NCBI GenBank assembly: GCA_964613795.1
Contig: CAZTJR010000001.1
Span: 186,001-250,000, forward strand
Direction of reading: 5' to 3'
Source of the DNA: Chromatocurvus sp964613795
GTDB taxonomy: Bacteria > Pseudomonadota > Gammaproteobacteria > Pseudomonadales > Halieaceae
Length of the DNA: 64,000 nucleotides
Positions 41,952 through 51,251 of this stretch are shown one piece after another. Positions within the stretch are counted from its first letter, which is position 1. Each line of letters starts with the position of its first letter. The notes beneath the pieces were generated by a model, which was not told the DNA's origin, did no database searches, and saw nothing but the letters and a program-made list of their open reading frames with translations. The translations under genes were made by a program, and so were the position numbers.

Positions 41952-42989
41952 ATGCCACAGAGCAAGTCAGTTCTTCCCGTATACGACTTTTCGCTGTCAT
42001 TAAACGAAGGCTATCGCGAGAAAATCCTGCCATTGTTAAGGCGGCACAGGATCGCCGCCAACCCGATCAATTATGCGCTGCTTTACGATTACGTCGCCGA
42101 CCACAATCCGGAATTGAACAAGGCCATTGATGCCCTGCTGGCCGAGAACAAGACGCTGGAAATGAAGGCGAGCCAGGAGCTTTATGCCTCGTTTGTCTGC
42201 AGTGCTTCCCTGGAGTCTTTTGAAACCATTCAGGAAAAGATTCACCAGGTTCTCGATCGTGCCTCAGATGCGGTTGACAGGACCTTTAACCAGGCAGAGC
42301 AGGTCGGCGATGGCTTTGAACAGAAAACCACGCTTCTCGAGAATACCTCGGACGCTGCCAACCATAAGGCCATCATCCTGGATATCATCCGTGAGACACG
42401 AGCTCTCGCTGCGACAACCCAGGCAATGCAGGTCGAGCTGACCCGCGCCAATGCGGAAATGGAAGAGCTCCGTGGCGAACTGATCAGCGTTCGTAAAGTC
42501 GCCACGACAGATGGCCTCACCGGCCTGCTTAATCGGCACGCATTCCAGGGCGTCATGGACGAGATTGTCGATCACGATGGGCCGGCCACTGTTACGCTGG
42601 CCATCCTTGATATCGATTTTTTCAAGCAGGTCAACGACACCTGGGGACACCCTATGGGAGACAGCGTCATAAAATACGTGGCGTCTCTGGTAAACAAGCA
42701 TGCCGCTGACCATCATCACGTTGCGCGCTATGGGGGTGAAGAGCTGGTCATCGTCATGCCCGACACGGATAAAAGGATGGCATGCGGCATTTCGGAAAAT
42801 ATTCGATGCGAAATGGAAAAGGTCCGCCTCAAGCGTAAATCTGATGATCAATCGCTGGGTGAAATCACCGTATCAATCGGCCTGACGGAAAAGCGGGACA
42901 CCGATTCGGTGGAAAGCTTCATCAGCCGCGCCGATTCCGCCCTATACAGGGCCAAACAGCTTGGGCGCAATCGGGTAGAGGCGGAATAG
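41952..42989 (+). CDS. GGDEF diguanylate cyclase with helical N-terminal domain
   Basis: A 345-residue protein. The N-terminal roughly 170 residues are helical, without PAS or membrane segments, and end in a coiled linker (ELTRANAEMEELRGEL). The C-terminal GGDEF domain has DGLTGLLNR, DIDFFKQVND and the active-site RYGGEEL (261-265). The RxxD inhibitory position is not conserved (AADHHH). It should synthesise c-di-GMP from two GTP. The N-terminal layout recalls cyclases in which the signal region is a helical bundle responding to a protein partner. It is divergent from the GGDEF-EAL gene, so the two may have opposing effects, and is followed 4 bases later by a small lipoprotein gene. Confidence 0.92.
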   Translation: MPQSKSVLPVYDFSLSLNEGYREKILPLLRRHRIAANPINYALLYDYVADHNPELNKAIDALLAENKTLEMKASQELYASFVCSASLESFETIQEKIHQVLDRASDAVDRTFNQAEQVGDGFEQKTTLLENTSDAANHKAIILDIIRETRALAATTQAMQVELTRANAEMEELRGELISVRKVATTDGLTGLLNRHAFQGVMDEIVDHDGPATVTLAILDIDFFKQVNDTWGHPMGDSVIKYVASLVNKHAADHHHVARYGGEELVIVMPDTDKRMACGISENIRCEMEKVRLKRKSDDQSLGEITVSIGLTEKRDTDSVESFISRADSALYRAKQLGRNRVEAE

Positions 42990-42993
42990 CCGC

Positions 42994-43383
42994 ATGAGGA
43001 CCGTACAGCCGACCGCGAGATTTCCGGGAGCGCTCATTCTGATCGGCGTCTGCATTTTTGCGGTGGGGTGCACCACCACCAGGAACGTCATCATCGACAA
43101 GAAGGGTGTCGACATGAACCGCTACCGTCAGGATCTGGCAGAGTGCAAGGAATACGCGCAAGAGGTACGCAGAGGCGAAATGGTTGCGCGCGGCGCCGGT
43201 TCGGGCGCGGCGGTGGGCGCGGCCGTTGGCGCTATTGTGGGTGACAATACTGAGAGTGCCGTACGCGGTGCTGGCGTGGGTGCGGTTTCAGGCGGCGCTC
43301 GCGGCATGTCGGCAGGCGAGCGCGAGGAGATGCGGGTGATTAAGCGCTGTCTTGCAGGGCGCGGTTACCGCGTGCTGAACTGA
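42994..43383 (+). CDS. Glycine-zipper lipoprotein
   Basis: A 129-residue protein with a type II signal (hydrophobic LILIGVCIFAVGC, lipobox AVGC at about residues 22-25) and then a short polar region with two further cysteines. A glycine-zipper stretch of GxxxG repeats (GAGSGAAVGAAVGAIVG, then GAGVGAVSGG) follows, and the C-terminus is RCLAGRGYRVLN. It is similar in style to YmgG/Rcc01698-like small envelope lipoproteins. Its role is unknown; a membrane-inserting or oligomerising envelope protein is likely. It starts 4 bases after the diguanylate cyclase stop, so the two are co-transcribed. Confidence 0.8.
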   Translation: MRTVQPTARFPGALILIGVCIFAVGCTTTRNVIIDKKGVDMNRYRQDLAECKEYAQEVRRGEMVARGAGSGAAVGAAVGAIVGDNTESAVRGAGVGAVSGGARGMSAGEREEMRVIKRCLAGRGYRVLN

Positions 43384-43394
43384 CAGCGGCCAGA

Positions 43395-43411
43395 GGCCGG
43401 CGTTGCCGGCC
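43395..43411. terminator. Hairpin between convergent lipoprotein and AsmA genes
   Basis: GGCCGGC-GTT-GCCGGCC is a perfect 7-bp GC stem centred in the 37-base convergent gap. There is no clear T-run on either strand, so it may be a weak or Rho-assisted terminator. Confidence 0.4.
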
Positions 43412-43420
43412 CGGGTATGA

Positions 43421-45286
43421 TTACTCCTTGTCTCTTTTTGAGTCCTTGCCGAATATTTTCTCCAGTAACTTGCCGGCCTCTTTCTCTACCTGACGTCGAA
43501 CTTCTCCTTCGGCCAGATCCTTTAGAATTTCGCGGGTGTTGACGCTGCACCAGGACCCTGGTTCATCCGCCAGATTGCCCTCGCACTCCACTGGCCAGCG
43601 CAGATCTGCCAGCCGCTCATTCACGCGGCAGGCGGGGTCGAGTCCCACGGTATCGCGGATAGTCGCGCGAATACTGGCCCTGAAATCCTTCGCCGTGAGG
43701 TCGAGTGTGCCGTTCCCGGTCAGACCCAGTGCCGGAAGCGTGGCGGACAGGGGGTCCAGCTGCGCCTGGCCGTCGGCAAGATTGATATCCGCTTCGAGCG
43801 TTGAAAAAACAGTGTCTGGCTGGAATGTCGCGGTCAGGGACTCCTGGTTCACCAGCGCGACGGCCTGACAGAACTGCTCCTGCACATTGATGCCCGACAC
43901 GGTAACGCTATCTGTCCGCAGGCGGATTGGCCCGGTAAGTGAGGCGATAAGCGCATCGGACGAGTCCCCAGTGGCGGAGATCTCCCAGTCGAGTCCCGCG
44001 CGGCCGCTCGCAGCAACCGGGGTACCCAGTGCGCGTACCGCGCTGGCGATATCCAGGTTCTCCACGCCACCCTGCGTTCTCAGGGTGGCGGGGTTGTAGC
44101 GCGCATTGAGTTCGGCGCTGAAGTCAATGTCGCCGTCGTGCAATTTGCCCTGTACCGGCTCCAGTGTCAGCTTGCCTTCATGCGCGCGCAGGCTGGCCGT
44201 GACGTTACTCAGCACGTGTTCATCAATAACGACGCGATCCAGACGCAGGCGTGCGGCTGTGTCGATGCTGCGCAGGGCGTCATACGGCAGGGTCATCGGG
44301 TCTGTGTCGGCAGAGGGCTCGGCCTGCACCGCGGCCTCCGGGCCGGCCAGCGCCAATAGCGCCGGATTGAATTCGTTGACGCTGAGTTCGGCATCTATCT
44401 GCGGGCTCTCGAACGCGGCGTAACGCAGCGAGCCATTGCCCAGCATCTGGTCCACGGTGAAGGCCAGGGTAAGGTCCGCTACCTGTGCATTGATGTCTAC
44501 ACTGCCCTCGATGTGAGCATTCAGCGGTCGTTGGGTCAGCCCGACAGTATCGATATCCAGGCGTGTCACGCTGACGCTGCCGGCCTCAAGGTCGGGACGG
44601 AACTCCCCGTTGATATCCATGACCAGGTCCTGCCCGTTGTCGGCGCCCGGCAGCCGTACCTGCGCCGTCACGGACACAGGTCGCCCCACCGTATTGAGAT
44701 CACGGGCGGAAAGGTCCTCGAGTATCATGGTCGATAGCGTGTTGCCGTTTTCGTCAACGGTCAGCAGTCGCGCATTCTCGATCGACAGACGAGCGACGTT
44801 CAGCGCCAGCGGTAGTGCCAGTGCCGCACCGGCATCGGAACCGCCTGATTTCCGCGCGCTGCGACGCTTCGCATACAGTGCGTCGAGCTCCTCATCCGAC
44901 AGGCCGATAGTCGTCATATCGGCGGCTACGGCCTCGGCTTCCGCTACGGTGGTGATAGTGAGGTCGCGCAGGTTCAACGAATCTATCTCCGCGCTGCCAC
45001 GCAGCAACGGCATGACGGCCAGCCCGGTGCTCAGTTCGCCTGCCTGCAGGTTCGCCTGGCTGTCGGGAGCGTCTATGCGGACATCGGCCATCTCCACCCC
45101 CAGCCGGGGGAACAGCGACAGTGACACGGGCCCCGACACGGAGAGTTCCGCTCCGGTCTTATTCTGCAGCTGGCTGGCGGCGACGCTGATGAGCTTTTCC
45201 TCGGTGACCAGCAGTGGTACCAGTAACGCTGCCAGCAATAGCAGCACCACGGGGATAGCGAGAACGTAAAGAAGGATACGTACCAT
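43421..45286 (-). CDS. AsmA family protein
   Basis: From the ATG at 45286 the protein is 621 residues. It has one N-terminal membrane helix (MVRILLYVLAIPVVLLLLAA) followed by a long beta-rich periplasmic region. The AsmA N-domain is marked by LQNKTGAELSVSGPVSLSLF and VEMADVRIDAP; the C-terminal AsmA domain by GRAGLDWEISATGDS and the repeated LDLTAKDF-type strands. AsmA-like proteins are thought to form bridge-like lipid conduits between the membranes. A GTG at 45316 would extend it by 10 residues without a better ribosome site. It is convergent with the lipoprotein gene. Confidence 0.9.
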   Translation of the reverse strand: MVRILLYVLAIPVVLLLLAALLVPLLVTEEKLISVAASQLQNKTGAELSVSGPVSLSLFPRLGVEMADVRIDAPDSQANLQAGELSTGLAVMPLLRGSAEIDSLNLRDLTITTVAEAEAVAADMTTIGLSDEELDALYAKRRSARKSGGSDAGAALALPLALNVARLSIENARLLTVDENGNTLSTMILEDLSARDLNTVGRPVSVTAQVRLPGADNGQDLVMDINGEFRPDLEAGSVSVTRLDIDTVGLTQRPLNAHIEGSVDINAQVADLTLAFTVDQMLGNGSLRYAAFESPQIDAELSVNEFNPALLALAGPEAAVQAEPSADTDPMTLPYDALRSIDTAARLRLDRVVIDEHVLSNVTASLRAHEGKLTLEPVQGKLHDGDIDFSAELNARYNPATLRTQGGVENLDIASAVRALGTPVAASGRAGLDWEISATGDSSDALIASLTGPIRLRTDSVTVSGINVQEQFCQAVALVNQESLTATFQPDTVFSTLEADINLADGQAQLDPLSATLPALGLTGNGTLDLTAKDFRASIRATIRDTVGLDPACRVNERLADLRWPVECEGNLADEPGSWCSVNTREILKDLAEGEVRRQVEKEAGKLLEKIFGKDSKRDKE

Positions 45287-45382
45287 ACATGACACCCGAA
45301 ACGGAATGTGTAGCACTATCCTAGAGCAAAACCGCTGTCGCGGAAATGTGGTCTGGGCGGACCGCCCCGCTGGCGCCAGATG

Positions 45383-46855
45383 TCAGGCGTCCACGTCAAT
45401 CACGCGGCGCTCAACGTGGCGTGACAGAATACGCTGCCGCTCACGTGCAATCCGCGCATCCGACTTCAGTGCCCATAGGCGATCGCGGGCGTGTCGATAG
45501 CTCTCCGAGATGTCCACGAGGGGCTCCGGGTAGCGCTCGAGCTCGCAGCCGTACATCAACCGCTCCATGGGTGTCAGCGTCCAGGGCGCGTGAATCAGCG
45601 GGTCCGGCAGGGCCGCGAGTTCCGGCACCCAGCGGCGGATAAACACACCGTCGGGATCGTGTTCCCGGGACTGCTTCAGCGGATTGTAGATGCGGATGGT
45701 ATTGATGCCTGTGACGCCGGCCTGCATCTGCATCTGCGGGTAATGAATGCCAGGTTCGAAATCCAGGAACTGTGAACCCAGCCAGGTCGCGCCCTCGCGC
45801 CAGTCCTGCCAGAGATGGTGGCAGAGGAAGCTCACCAGCATGGCCCGGGAGCGAAAGTTGATATAGCCGGTGGCTCGCAGGCAGCGCATGCTGGCATCGA
45901 TCAGGGGCAGGCCGGTCATGCCGTCGCGCCATGCCGCAACGAGTGCGTCCGTGCGGCCCCGAGGGTGCGCCAGGTAGCCGCGGTTGATGTCTTCGAATTG
46001 CATGCGGCACTCCATCTCGAATTTCTGTATGAAATGGCAGTGCCAGTGCAGACGTGACTCGAAGGCGGCGAGGGCGCGCGTCCAGCCAGGCGTACGCTGT
46101 CGCTGCTTCAGGGCCTGATAAACCTGCCTGACGCTGAGGTTGCCCCAGGCAATGTAGGGCGACAGGCGCGAACAGCTCTCCCGGCTGGCCTGCGGTTTGG
46201 AAATATCGACGGCGTAGCGTGCGCCGCGCAGCGCGAGAAAGTCATGGAGTGTCGCCCGGGCAGCCGTTTCGCCGCCACGCTGGAACCGCGACTCATCCCG
46301 CCATCGAGGGTCTATCGCCGCGTCCGACAACGGCGCTACTTCACTGACGCGCGTGGCGCAGAGCCATCGCGCCGCGGCCAGAGATGGCTGCGCCAGTGGC
46401 GCACACATGGTGGCTGCCCAGGCGCGGTTCCACCCGCGACGGTCACGGCGGCCGCGCGTGATGCCATTGCTTTGGAACTCGTGCCAGGGGATGCTCGCCC
46501 GGGTACACCAGTCGGCAATCGCACGGTCACGCTCATAGGTCACCGCCAGACCCGTTTCTTCATGGGAGTACAGGGCGTGCAGACCGAATTCCCGGTGCAG
46601 CGCCGCCAGCACGTCAGGTACCTCGTCGCGAGCCACCAGGATGCGGGTATTGTAGCGGCGCAGGGTTTCCTGCATGTCCTGCAGCGATTGCCAGATAAAA
46701 CGCCAGTGGCGAGTGCGGTAATGCGGGTCGGCAAGCAGCGCGGGTTCCAGGCAATACAGCAACAGTACAGGCCTGCCGCTGGCAATAGCAGCGCTCAGGG
46801 GCGCATGGTCCTGCAGGCGCAGGTCGCGCTTGAACCAGACAGCGCTGATGCTCAT
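45383..46855 (-). CDS. Cryptochrome/DNA photolyase family protein
   Basis: The start is the ATG at 46855, which overlaps the cho stop as ATGA. The 490-residue protein has the N-terminal antenna domain (AVWFKRDLRLQDHAPL) and the FAD-binding helical domain (SRLSPYIAWGNLSVRQV, DGMTGLPLIDASMRCL, INFRSRAMLVSF, and the IYNPLKQSREHDPDG segment). Such enzymes repair UV-induced pyrimidine dimers with blue light; a cryptochrome-like signalling role cannot be excluded. The longer open frame to 47083 lies inside cho and is a shadow. Coupling to a nucleotide-excision nuclease supports a DNA-repair role. Confidence 0.92.
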   Translation of the reverse strand: MSISAVWFKRDLRLQDHAPLSAAIASGRPVLLLYCLEPALLADPHYRTRHWRFIWQSLQDMQETLRRYNTRILVARDEVPDVLAALHREFGLHALYSHEETGLAVTYERDRAIADWCTRASIPWHEFQSNGITRGRRDRRGWNRAWAATMCAPLAQPSLAAARWLCATRVSEVAPLSDAAIDPRWRDESRFQRGGETAARATLHDFLALRGARYAVDISKPQASRESCSRLSPYIAWGNLSVRQVYQALKQRQRTPGWTRALAAFESRLHWHCHFIQKFEMECRMQFEDINRGYLAHPRGRTDALVAAWRDGMTGLPLIDASMRCLRATGYINFRSRAMLVSFLCHHLWQDWREGATWLGSQFLDFEPGIHYPQMQMQAGVTGINTIRIYNPLKQSREHDPDGVFIRRWVPELAALPDPLIHAPWTLTPMERLMYGCELERYPEPLVDISESYRHARDRLWALKSDARIARERQRILSRHVERRVIDVDA

Positions 46856-47787
46856 GCTGCGCTGCGCGCTCCCCGCAGCGGGTTTTCCAGGGGAGTCAGG
46901 GCGTCCGCGCCGTGAATGTCGACACGGCCGCTGCGCAACGCGCGCAAAAGGATGATGTAAGCATCGCGGTCGAAAATCATGCTGTCGTCCGCAGCGGTCG
47001 CGGGCGGCGCCAGGGCTGCTGCCGTGGCGCGTTGGCGGCGCGCAAAACTGCCGATATAGCGCCACTGATCCACCACATGCCAATCCTCTTTAGGCTGCCC
47101 CGGCTGGCTGTGCGCTGCGCTTTCGCGCATGAGTACCGCCGATGGGAAGGGCCAGGCGAGTATCCGCTGGTCGAGCAGCGCGTCCCGCAGGCGGCTATTG
47201 TGCTCGGTTGCGCATTCGCGTCCGGCGCAGGCGCCGAGGCAGCGCCGCAGCTGGTAGGCGAAGCAGGGGCCCCGACCATGCTCCAGGCCCAGCACCCGCA
47301 GGCAGAGGCCGCTGTCGCGGGCCAGCTGTCGCAGAGTGTCCTCACCGTGGGAGGCGCTGTGATAGAGCCCGTAGCTGTCATCTGCAGGCGCCTGCCTTTC
47401 CATCAGTTGTCGTGGCTTTACCTGCAGAAAACCCTGACGGCCCGCAACCAGGGCCAGTGTCCAGAGATGGCGTCGACGTCGCTGCCGCCGGTTGTACAGG
47501 GGTATTTCCCGTTTGATCGCTGCATTTTCCCGCAGCAGGGCCCCAAACTCCCCCGTACAGGGCTCGCAGTCCACGCGTGCAACCGCATTCATCATGCGCT
47601 GCTGTCGTCCCGGCTGCCGCGCTGCCGTGTAGTGCGACAGTACCCGGGTTCGCACATCGATACTCTTGCCGACATACAGGAGCTGACTATTCGCGTCCAG
47701 GAAACGATAGACGCCGGCGCACTCCGGCAGCCGGTCGATGGGTTTTCCCAGCCGGGTCAGGCTGGCCGTTTCCAGTCTGGGTCGCAT
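46852..47787 (-). CDS. cho: Excinuclease Cho (UvrC-homologous GIY-YIG endonuclease)
   Basis: A 311-residue protein with an N-terminal GIY-YIG nuclease domain (AGVYRF at about residues 24-29, LLYVGKSIDVRTRVLSHY, and the conserved catalytic Glu in ALLRENAAIK). A middle region has a cysteine cluster (GPCFAYQLRRCLGACAGREC), like that of UvrC and Cho. It lacks the RNase-H-like second nuclease half and the HhH of UvrC, which matches Cho. Cho makes the 3' incision in nucleotide excision repair of bulky lesions that UvrC handles poorly. It overlaps the photolyase start by 4 bases, forming a two-gene repair operon. Confidence 0.9.
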   Translation of the reverse strand: MRPRLETASLTRLGKPIDRLPECAGVYRFLDANSQLLYVGKSIDVRTRVLSHYTAARQPGRQQRMMNAVARVDCEPCTGEFGALLRENAAIKREIPLYNRRQRRRRHLWTLALVAGRQGFLQVKPRQLMERQAPADDSYGLYHSASHGEDTLRQLARDSGLCLRVLGLEHGRGPCFAYQLRRCLGACAGRECATEHNSRLRDALLDQRILAWPFPSAVLMRESAAHSQPGQPKEDWHVVDQWRYIGSFARRQRATAAALAPPATAADDSMIFDRDAYIILLRALRSGRVDIHGADALTPLENPLRGARSAA

Positions 47788-47921
47788 GCGTTAAATGATG
47801 AAGGATAGTGGAGCTGATTGGCAGCGGCGTCCAGGTTATGTCATCGTCGTTTCGGCGTCCTGGCAAACGCTTCTGCGGCTCTCCGGGATACTATGCCTCA
47901 AAGCATGCAGGAGACCGTGCC

Positions 47922-48242
47922 ATGAAAATCACATTACGTGAGTTGGGCACCCGCCACGTCCAGAAGCTGGTGATCGAGTCTGTCGATCTGAGCCTCTATA
48001 TCGCTGAGGCAACGATCGATGGCACGGTGCATCTGGTGGTGAATGAGGCCGGCAAACCGCTTCGGGAGCGCAACCTGCTGGGAATGAAGCGGCATTTTAC
48101 CGACATCAGTGTGGATGCCTGTGTTCTGCGGCAGCGCAGTGCTTACGACGAGATGATCGGACACGGCTGGCAGGCAGCCGACAACACGCTGGAAATCCCG
48201 ATGACGGCGGCCGCCCAGCCTTTGCCCGACTGGGAGCACTGA
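47922..48242 (+). CDS. DUF6482-like small protein
   Basis: The start is the ATG at 47922 (MKITLRELG), with AGGAG 8 bases upstream. The frame is open to 47808, but that part overlaps the divergent promoter region. It is a 106-residue acidic cytoplasmic protein with no signal. The pattern of LVIESVDLSLYIAEATIDG, a central LVVNEAGKPL and the YDEMIG segment matches small gammaproteobacterial proteins grouped as DUF6482. Function is unknown. It stands alone between cho and the retropepsin gene. Confidence 0.75.
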   Translation: MKITLRELGTRHVQKLVIESVDLSLYIAEATIDGTVHLVVNEAGKPLRERNLLGMKRHFTDISVDACVLRQRSAYDEMIGHGWQAADNTLEIPMTAAAQPLPDWEH

Positions 48243-48258
48243 CACTGCCGGCTCCGGC

Positions 48259-48804
48259 TTATGCGCCGGCAGGAGCGCCCTGTGGATACTGCCGCAGCGT
48301 CAGCGTGCTGCCGCGCTGGGTGAATTCGATATGGCGCAGGAATGACATGCCGAGCAGGACCTCGTTCATCTGCAGCCCTGGCGTAATGCCTGCCTCGACG
48401 TTGGTCAGCTCGATAGTGCCGATGCTCACGCTGGCCAGCCGCGTGGCATAGCTGGTGGTATTGCCATTGGCGGTGCGTGTTGTGAATGGTCGACCGCGCG
48501 GAATTTTCAGCTTTGCCGCGATATCCGCCGGGATGGCGACACCGGTAGCGCCCGTATCCAGCAGAAACACCACAGACTTGCCGTTGATCTCGCCGCTGGC
48601 CACGTAGTGGCCCTGACGATTACGCTTGAGCTTCACCTCACGCACCCCTTCCTGGGTAATGTCAGTCGCTACCGAGGTGTTGGGGTTGTGACGCTGTTCA
48701 ATCACGCCGCTGAAATAGTAGGTCAGCAGCGCCAGCACGACCAGCCACGCCATGACCTGCATGCCAAGCCCGAGGCGCTTCTGTTCCCTGACCGGATCGT
48801 CCAT
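48259..48804 (-). CDS. Membrane-anchored retropepsin-like aspartic protease (clan AA)
   Basis: The start is the ATG at 48804 with AAGGAGG 5 bases upstream; a TTG at 48819 would place the ribosome site inside the gene. The 181-residue protein has one N-terminal membrane helix (GMQVMAWLVVLALLTYYFSG) and a periplasmic domain with the single catalytic motif FLLDTGATGVAIP (Asp83), the hydrophobic flap, and the LLGMSFL closing motif. This is the TIGR02281-type family, which must dimerise to form an active site. Its substrate is unknown. It is divergent from plsB. Confidence 0.9.
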   Translation of the reverse strand: MDDPVREQKRLGLGMQVMAWLVVLALLTYYFSGVIEQRHNPNTSVATDITQEGVREVKLKRNRQGHYVASGEINGKSVVFLLDTGATGVAIPADIAAKLKIPRGRPFTTRTANGNTTSYATRLASVSIGTIELTNVEAGITPGLQMNEVLLGMSFLRHIEFTQRGSTLTLRQYPQGAPAGA

Positions 48805-48942
48805 CTGCGCCTCCTTCAAGACAGTACCGAGACTCTGTAAGGGTAATCAAAAACGCCCGGTTCGCGCCACGCGCTGTCGGCATGACAGGCGTGTCTGTCG
48901 TGATACCATCGTTACAGTGGCCAGTGGGAGTCAAATAACAAG

Positions 48943-51237
48943 ATGAATAACAAGGCCTGGCAGGCACTCGGCAAGGGGCCTGGCATTATTATCATCGACG
49001 CTGCACATGCAGTAGAGCAGCGTCTGCTGGAGGGCTGGCTGCAGGATTGCCTGTCTGCCGAGGGGCTTGAGTGCGACGCCGTGCGCGTGGTGATCCCGAT
49101 TGCGCGAACACCGGAAAAGCTGGACGCCACACCGCTGGTGACGGCGCTGGAGTCGAGCGATGACACCTGCGTCCTGCCGATACGGGTGGTATGGCATTGC
49201 TCGCTGGACGAAAAAAGTATTCGGCCGCGTGCCCGGGATCTGCTGTTCGGTAATCCGCGTCGACCCGGTCCGTGGCGGGCCCGGCGCATGCTGGCACAGA
49301 ACCCGGAGCGCGGCGAGTGCATCGTCGGTGAGCCGGCAACGCTGGGTGCGCTGCGAGAGCGGCTCCGGCAGCGCTCCGGCAGTGAAAACGATCCCAGGCG
49401 CCTGGCAGATTTTATCGCTTCTCAGGCCGGGCTGGCGCTGGATATCGCCGAGCGCAGGCTGCAGGGCAGCCGCTACAAGGTGCCTCGCCGCGTTGCTGTC
49501 AATATCCTCAACAGCGCGCGGTTCAAGGAAGCGCTGAATGTACTGAATGCGGAAACCGGCAAGAGCGTTCCGCAGCTGCGCCATGAGGCCGAGGGCATCA
49601 TGCGCGAACTGATCGCCCGGCCGGCGCCGTTCTGGCTGGATGTCATGGCGCAGCTCAATCATCTCATCATGTCGCTGGGATACGATTCCGAAGTCGTCAT
49701 TGATCGCGAGGGTCTGGAGCGTATCCGCCAGCTGACGCGGGAATATCCGGCGGCCCTGCTGTGGACCCACAAGACCCATGTCGACGCCTTTGCCGTGAAT
49801 TCCATGCTGTTCGACAACGATTTCCCCAATCCGCATATTCTCGGCGGCGTGAACATGGCCTTTGCCGGGCTGGGCTTTCTCGCGCGTCGGGCCGGCGCCA
49901 TCTTTATTCGCCGCAGTTTCCGTGACGATCCGCTTTACAAGCTCGTTCTGCGGCACTATATCGGCTACCTCATGGAGAAGCGCTTCCCGCTGAGCTGGGC
50001 ATTCGAGGGCACGCGTTCGCGCGTCGGCAAGCTGATGCCGCCACGCTATGGTCTGCTGAAATATGTGATGGAATCGGCTCACGCCACGGATGCGCGCAAC
50101 CTGCATATCATCCCGATTGCCATCAGCTACGACCTCATCGGCGACGTGCGTGACTACGCGGTGGAGCAGGCCGGTGCCACCAAGCAGCCCGAGAGTCTGC
50201 GCTGGTTTATCGGCTATCTGCGCGGGCTACGCCAGCCCATGGGGCAGATCTACTTCGATTTTGGCGAGCCTGTGATTCTGCCGGAAGTCCCCGATGCAGC
50301 GGACGAGCGCGAGCTGCAGAGAGTGGCGTTCCGGGTGGGGCTGGAGGTCAATCGGGTAACTCCCATTACCCTGCCCTCGCTGCTCAGCATGGTCTTGCTG
50401 GGCTCGGCCCCCAGGGCGCTGACCGCCGACGAGCTGCGCTCGGAACTGCAGGCGCTGACGCAGTGGGCCGAGGCGCGGGGGATTCGCATCACGAAGCATG
50501 CACTGACCGAAGATGATGCACAGATGGATGCGCTGACAGACAAGATGGTTCTCAATGGTCTGCTCACTCGCTATGACGACGGACCAGAGCGGGTGTATGC
50601 CATCGCCGCAGACAATCATGGTGTTGCCGGCTACTATCGCAACACCATCGCGCACTTCTTTGTGATCAAGTCGATCGCTGAGCTTGCGCTCATGCGCATG
50701 GCGTTTCGCAAGCTGGAAGGCAGTGAGGCATTCTGGGTCGAGGCCGAGCGCCTGCGCGACCTGTTCAAGTTCGAGTTTTTTTATGCCCCCCGGGATGAAT
50801 TCCGGCTGCAGATTCGCGAGGAGTTGAACCGCTATCGAGAAGATTGGGAGGCAGCACTGGTTGAGAAGGGCGGTGCGGCGGTGGTGCTGGGTCAGTTCGT
50901 GCCATTGGTGGCGCACAGCGTCATGCTGCCCTACATCGAAGCCTATCGTATTATGGCGGACGTACTGGCGCGGCAGGAAGCCGGCGCCGCACTGGACGAG
51001 AAGGAGGCTATCGCGCAGTCCCTGGCCTATGGCAAGCAGGCCTACCTGCAGCGACGTATCAGTTCCGAGGCGTCCATCGGTAAACTGCTATTCCAGAACG
51101 GCTATAAACTGATGGCCAACTTCAACCTGACCGGCAAGGGCGAGGCTGACCTCGCAGCGCGACGGCTGGAACTGGCACAGGAGTTCCGTACCCTGCAGCG
51201 TCGCGTGGAGCGCATTCGTGCCCAGGCCCTGCCCTGA
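48943..51237 (+). CDS. plsB: Glycerol-3-phosphate 1-O-acyltransferase PlsB
   Basis: A 764-residue protein of PlsB layout and near PlsB length (E. coli is about 807). It has a helical N-terminal domain and then the acyltransferase block with HKTHVD (His276, Asp281), the GGVNMAFAGLG region, GAIFIRRSF, and the FEGTRSRVGK block that binds glycerol-3-phosphate. A long C-terminal domain follows. It performs the first step of phospholipid and triacylglycerol synthesis at the inner membrane. The ribosome site is weak (GGGAG 12 bases upstream). It is followed 14 bases later by a WS/DGAT gene, placing the first and last steps of neutral-lipid synthesis together. Confidence 0.92.
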   Translation: MNNKAWQALGKGPGIIIIDAAHAVEQRLLEGWLQDCLSAEGLECDAVRVVIPIARTPEKLDATPLVTALESSDDTCVLPIRVVWHCSLDEKSIRPRARDLLFGNPRRPGPWRARRMLAQNPERGECIVGEPATLGALRERLRQRSGSENDPRRLADFIASQAGLALDIAERRLQGSRYKVPRRVAVNILNSARFKEALNVLNAETGKSVPQLRHEAEGIMRELIARPAPFWLDVMAQLNHLIMSLGYDSEVVIDREGLERIRQLTREYPAALLWTHKTHVDAFAVNSMLFDNDFPNPHILGGVNMAFAGLGFLARRAGAIFIRRSFRDDPLYKLVLRHYIGYLMEKRFPLSWAFEGTRSRVGKLMPPRYGLLKYVMESAHATDARNLHIIPIAISYDLIGDVRDYAVEQAGATKQPESLRWFIGYLRGLRQPMGQIYFDFGEPVILPEVPDAADERELQRVAFRVGLEVNRVTPITLPSLLSMVLLGSAPRALTADELRSELQALTQWAEARGIRITKHALTEDDAQMDALTDKMVLNGLLTRYDDGPERVYAIAADNHGVAGYYRNTIAHFFVIKSIAELALMRMAFRKLEGSEAFWVEAERLRDLFKFEFFYAPRDEFRLQIREELNRYREDWEAALVEKGGAAVVLGQFVPLVAHSVMLPYIEAYRIMADVLARQEAGAALDEKEAIAQSLAYGKQAYLQRRISSEASIGKLLFQNGYKLMANFNLTGKGEADLAARRLELAQEFRTLQRRVERIRAQALP

Positions 51238-51251
51238 CCGATGGATCTAGC

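Noticed and set aside
45383..47083. Photolyase starting at 47083 (566 codons)
   Set aside because: The first 76 codons lie inside cho in another frame and lack any family similarity. The ATG at 46855 begins exactly at the conserved antenna domain.
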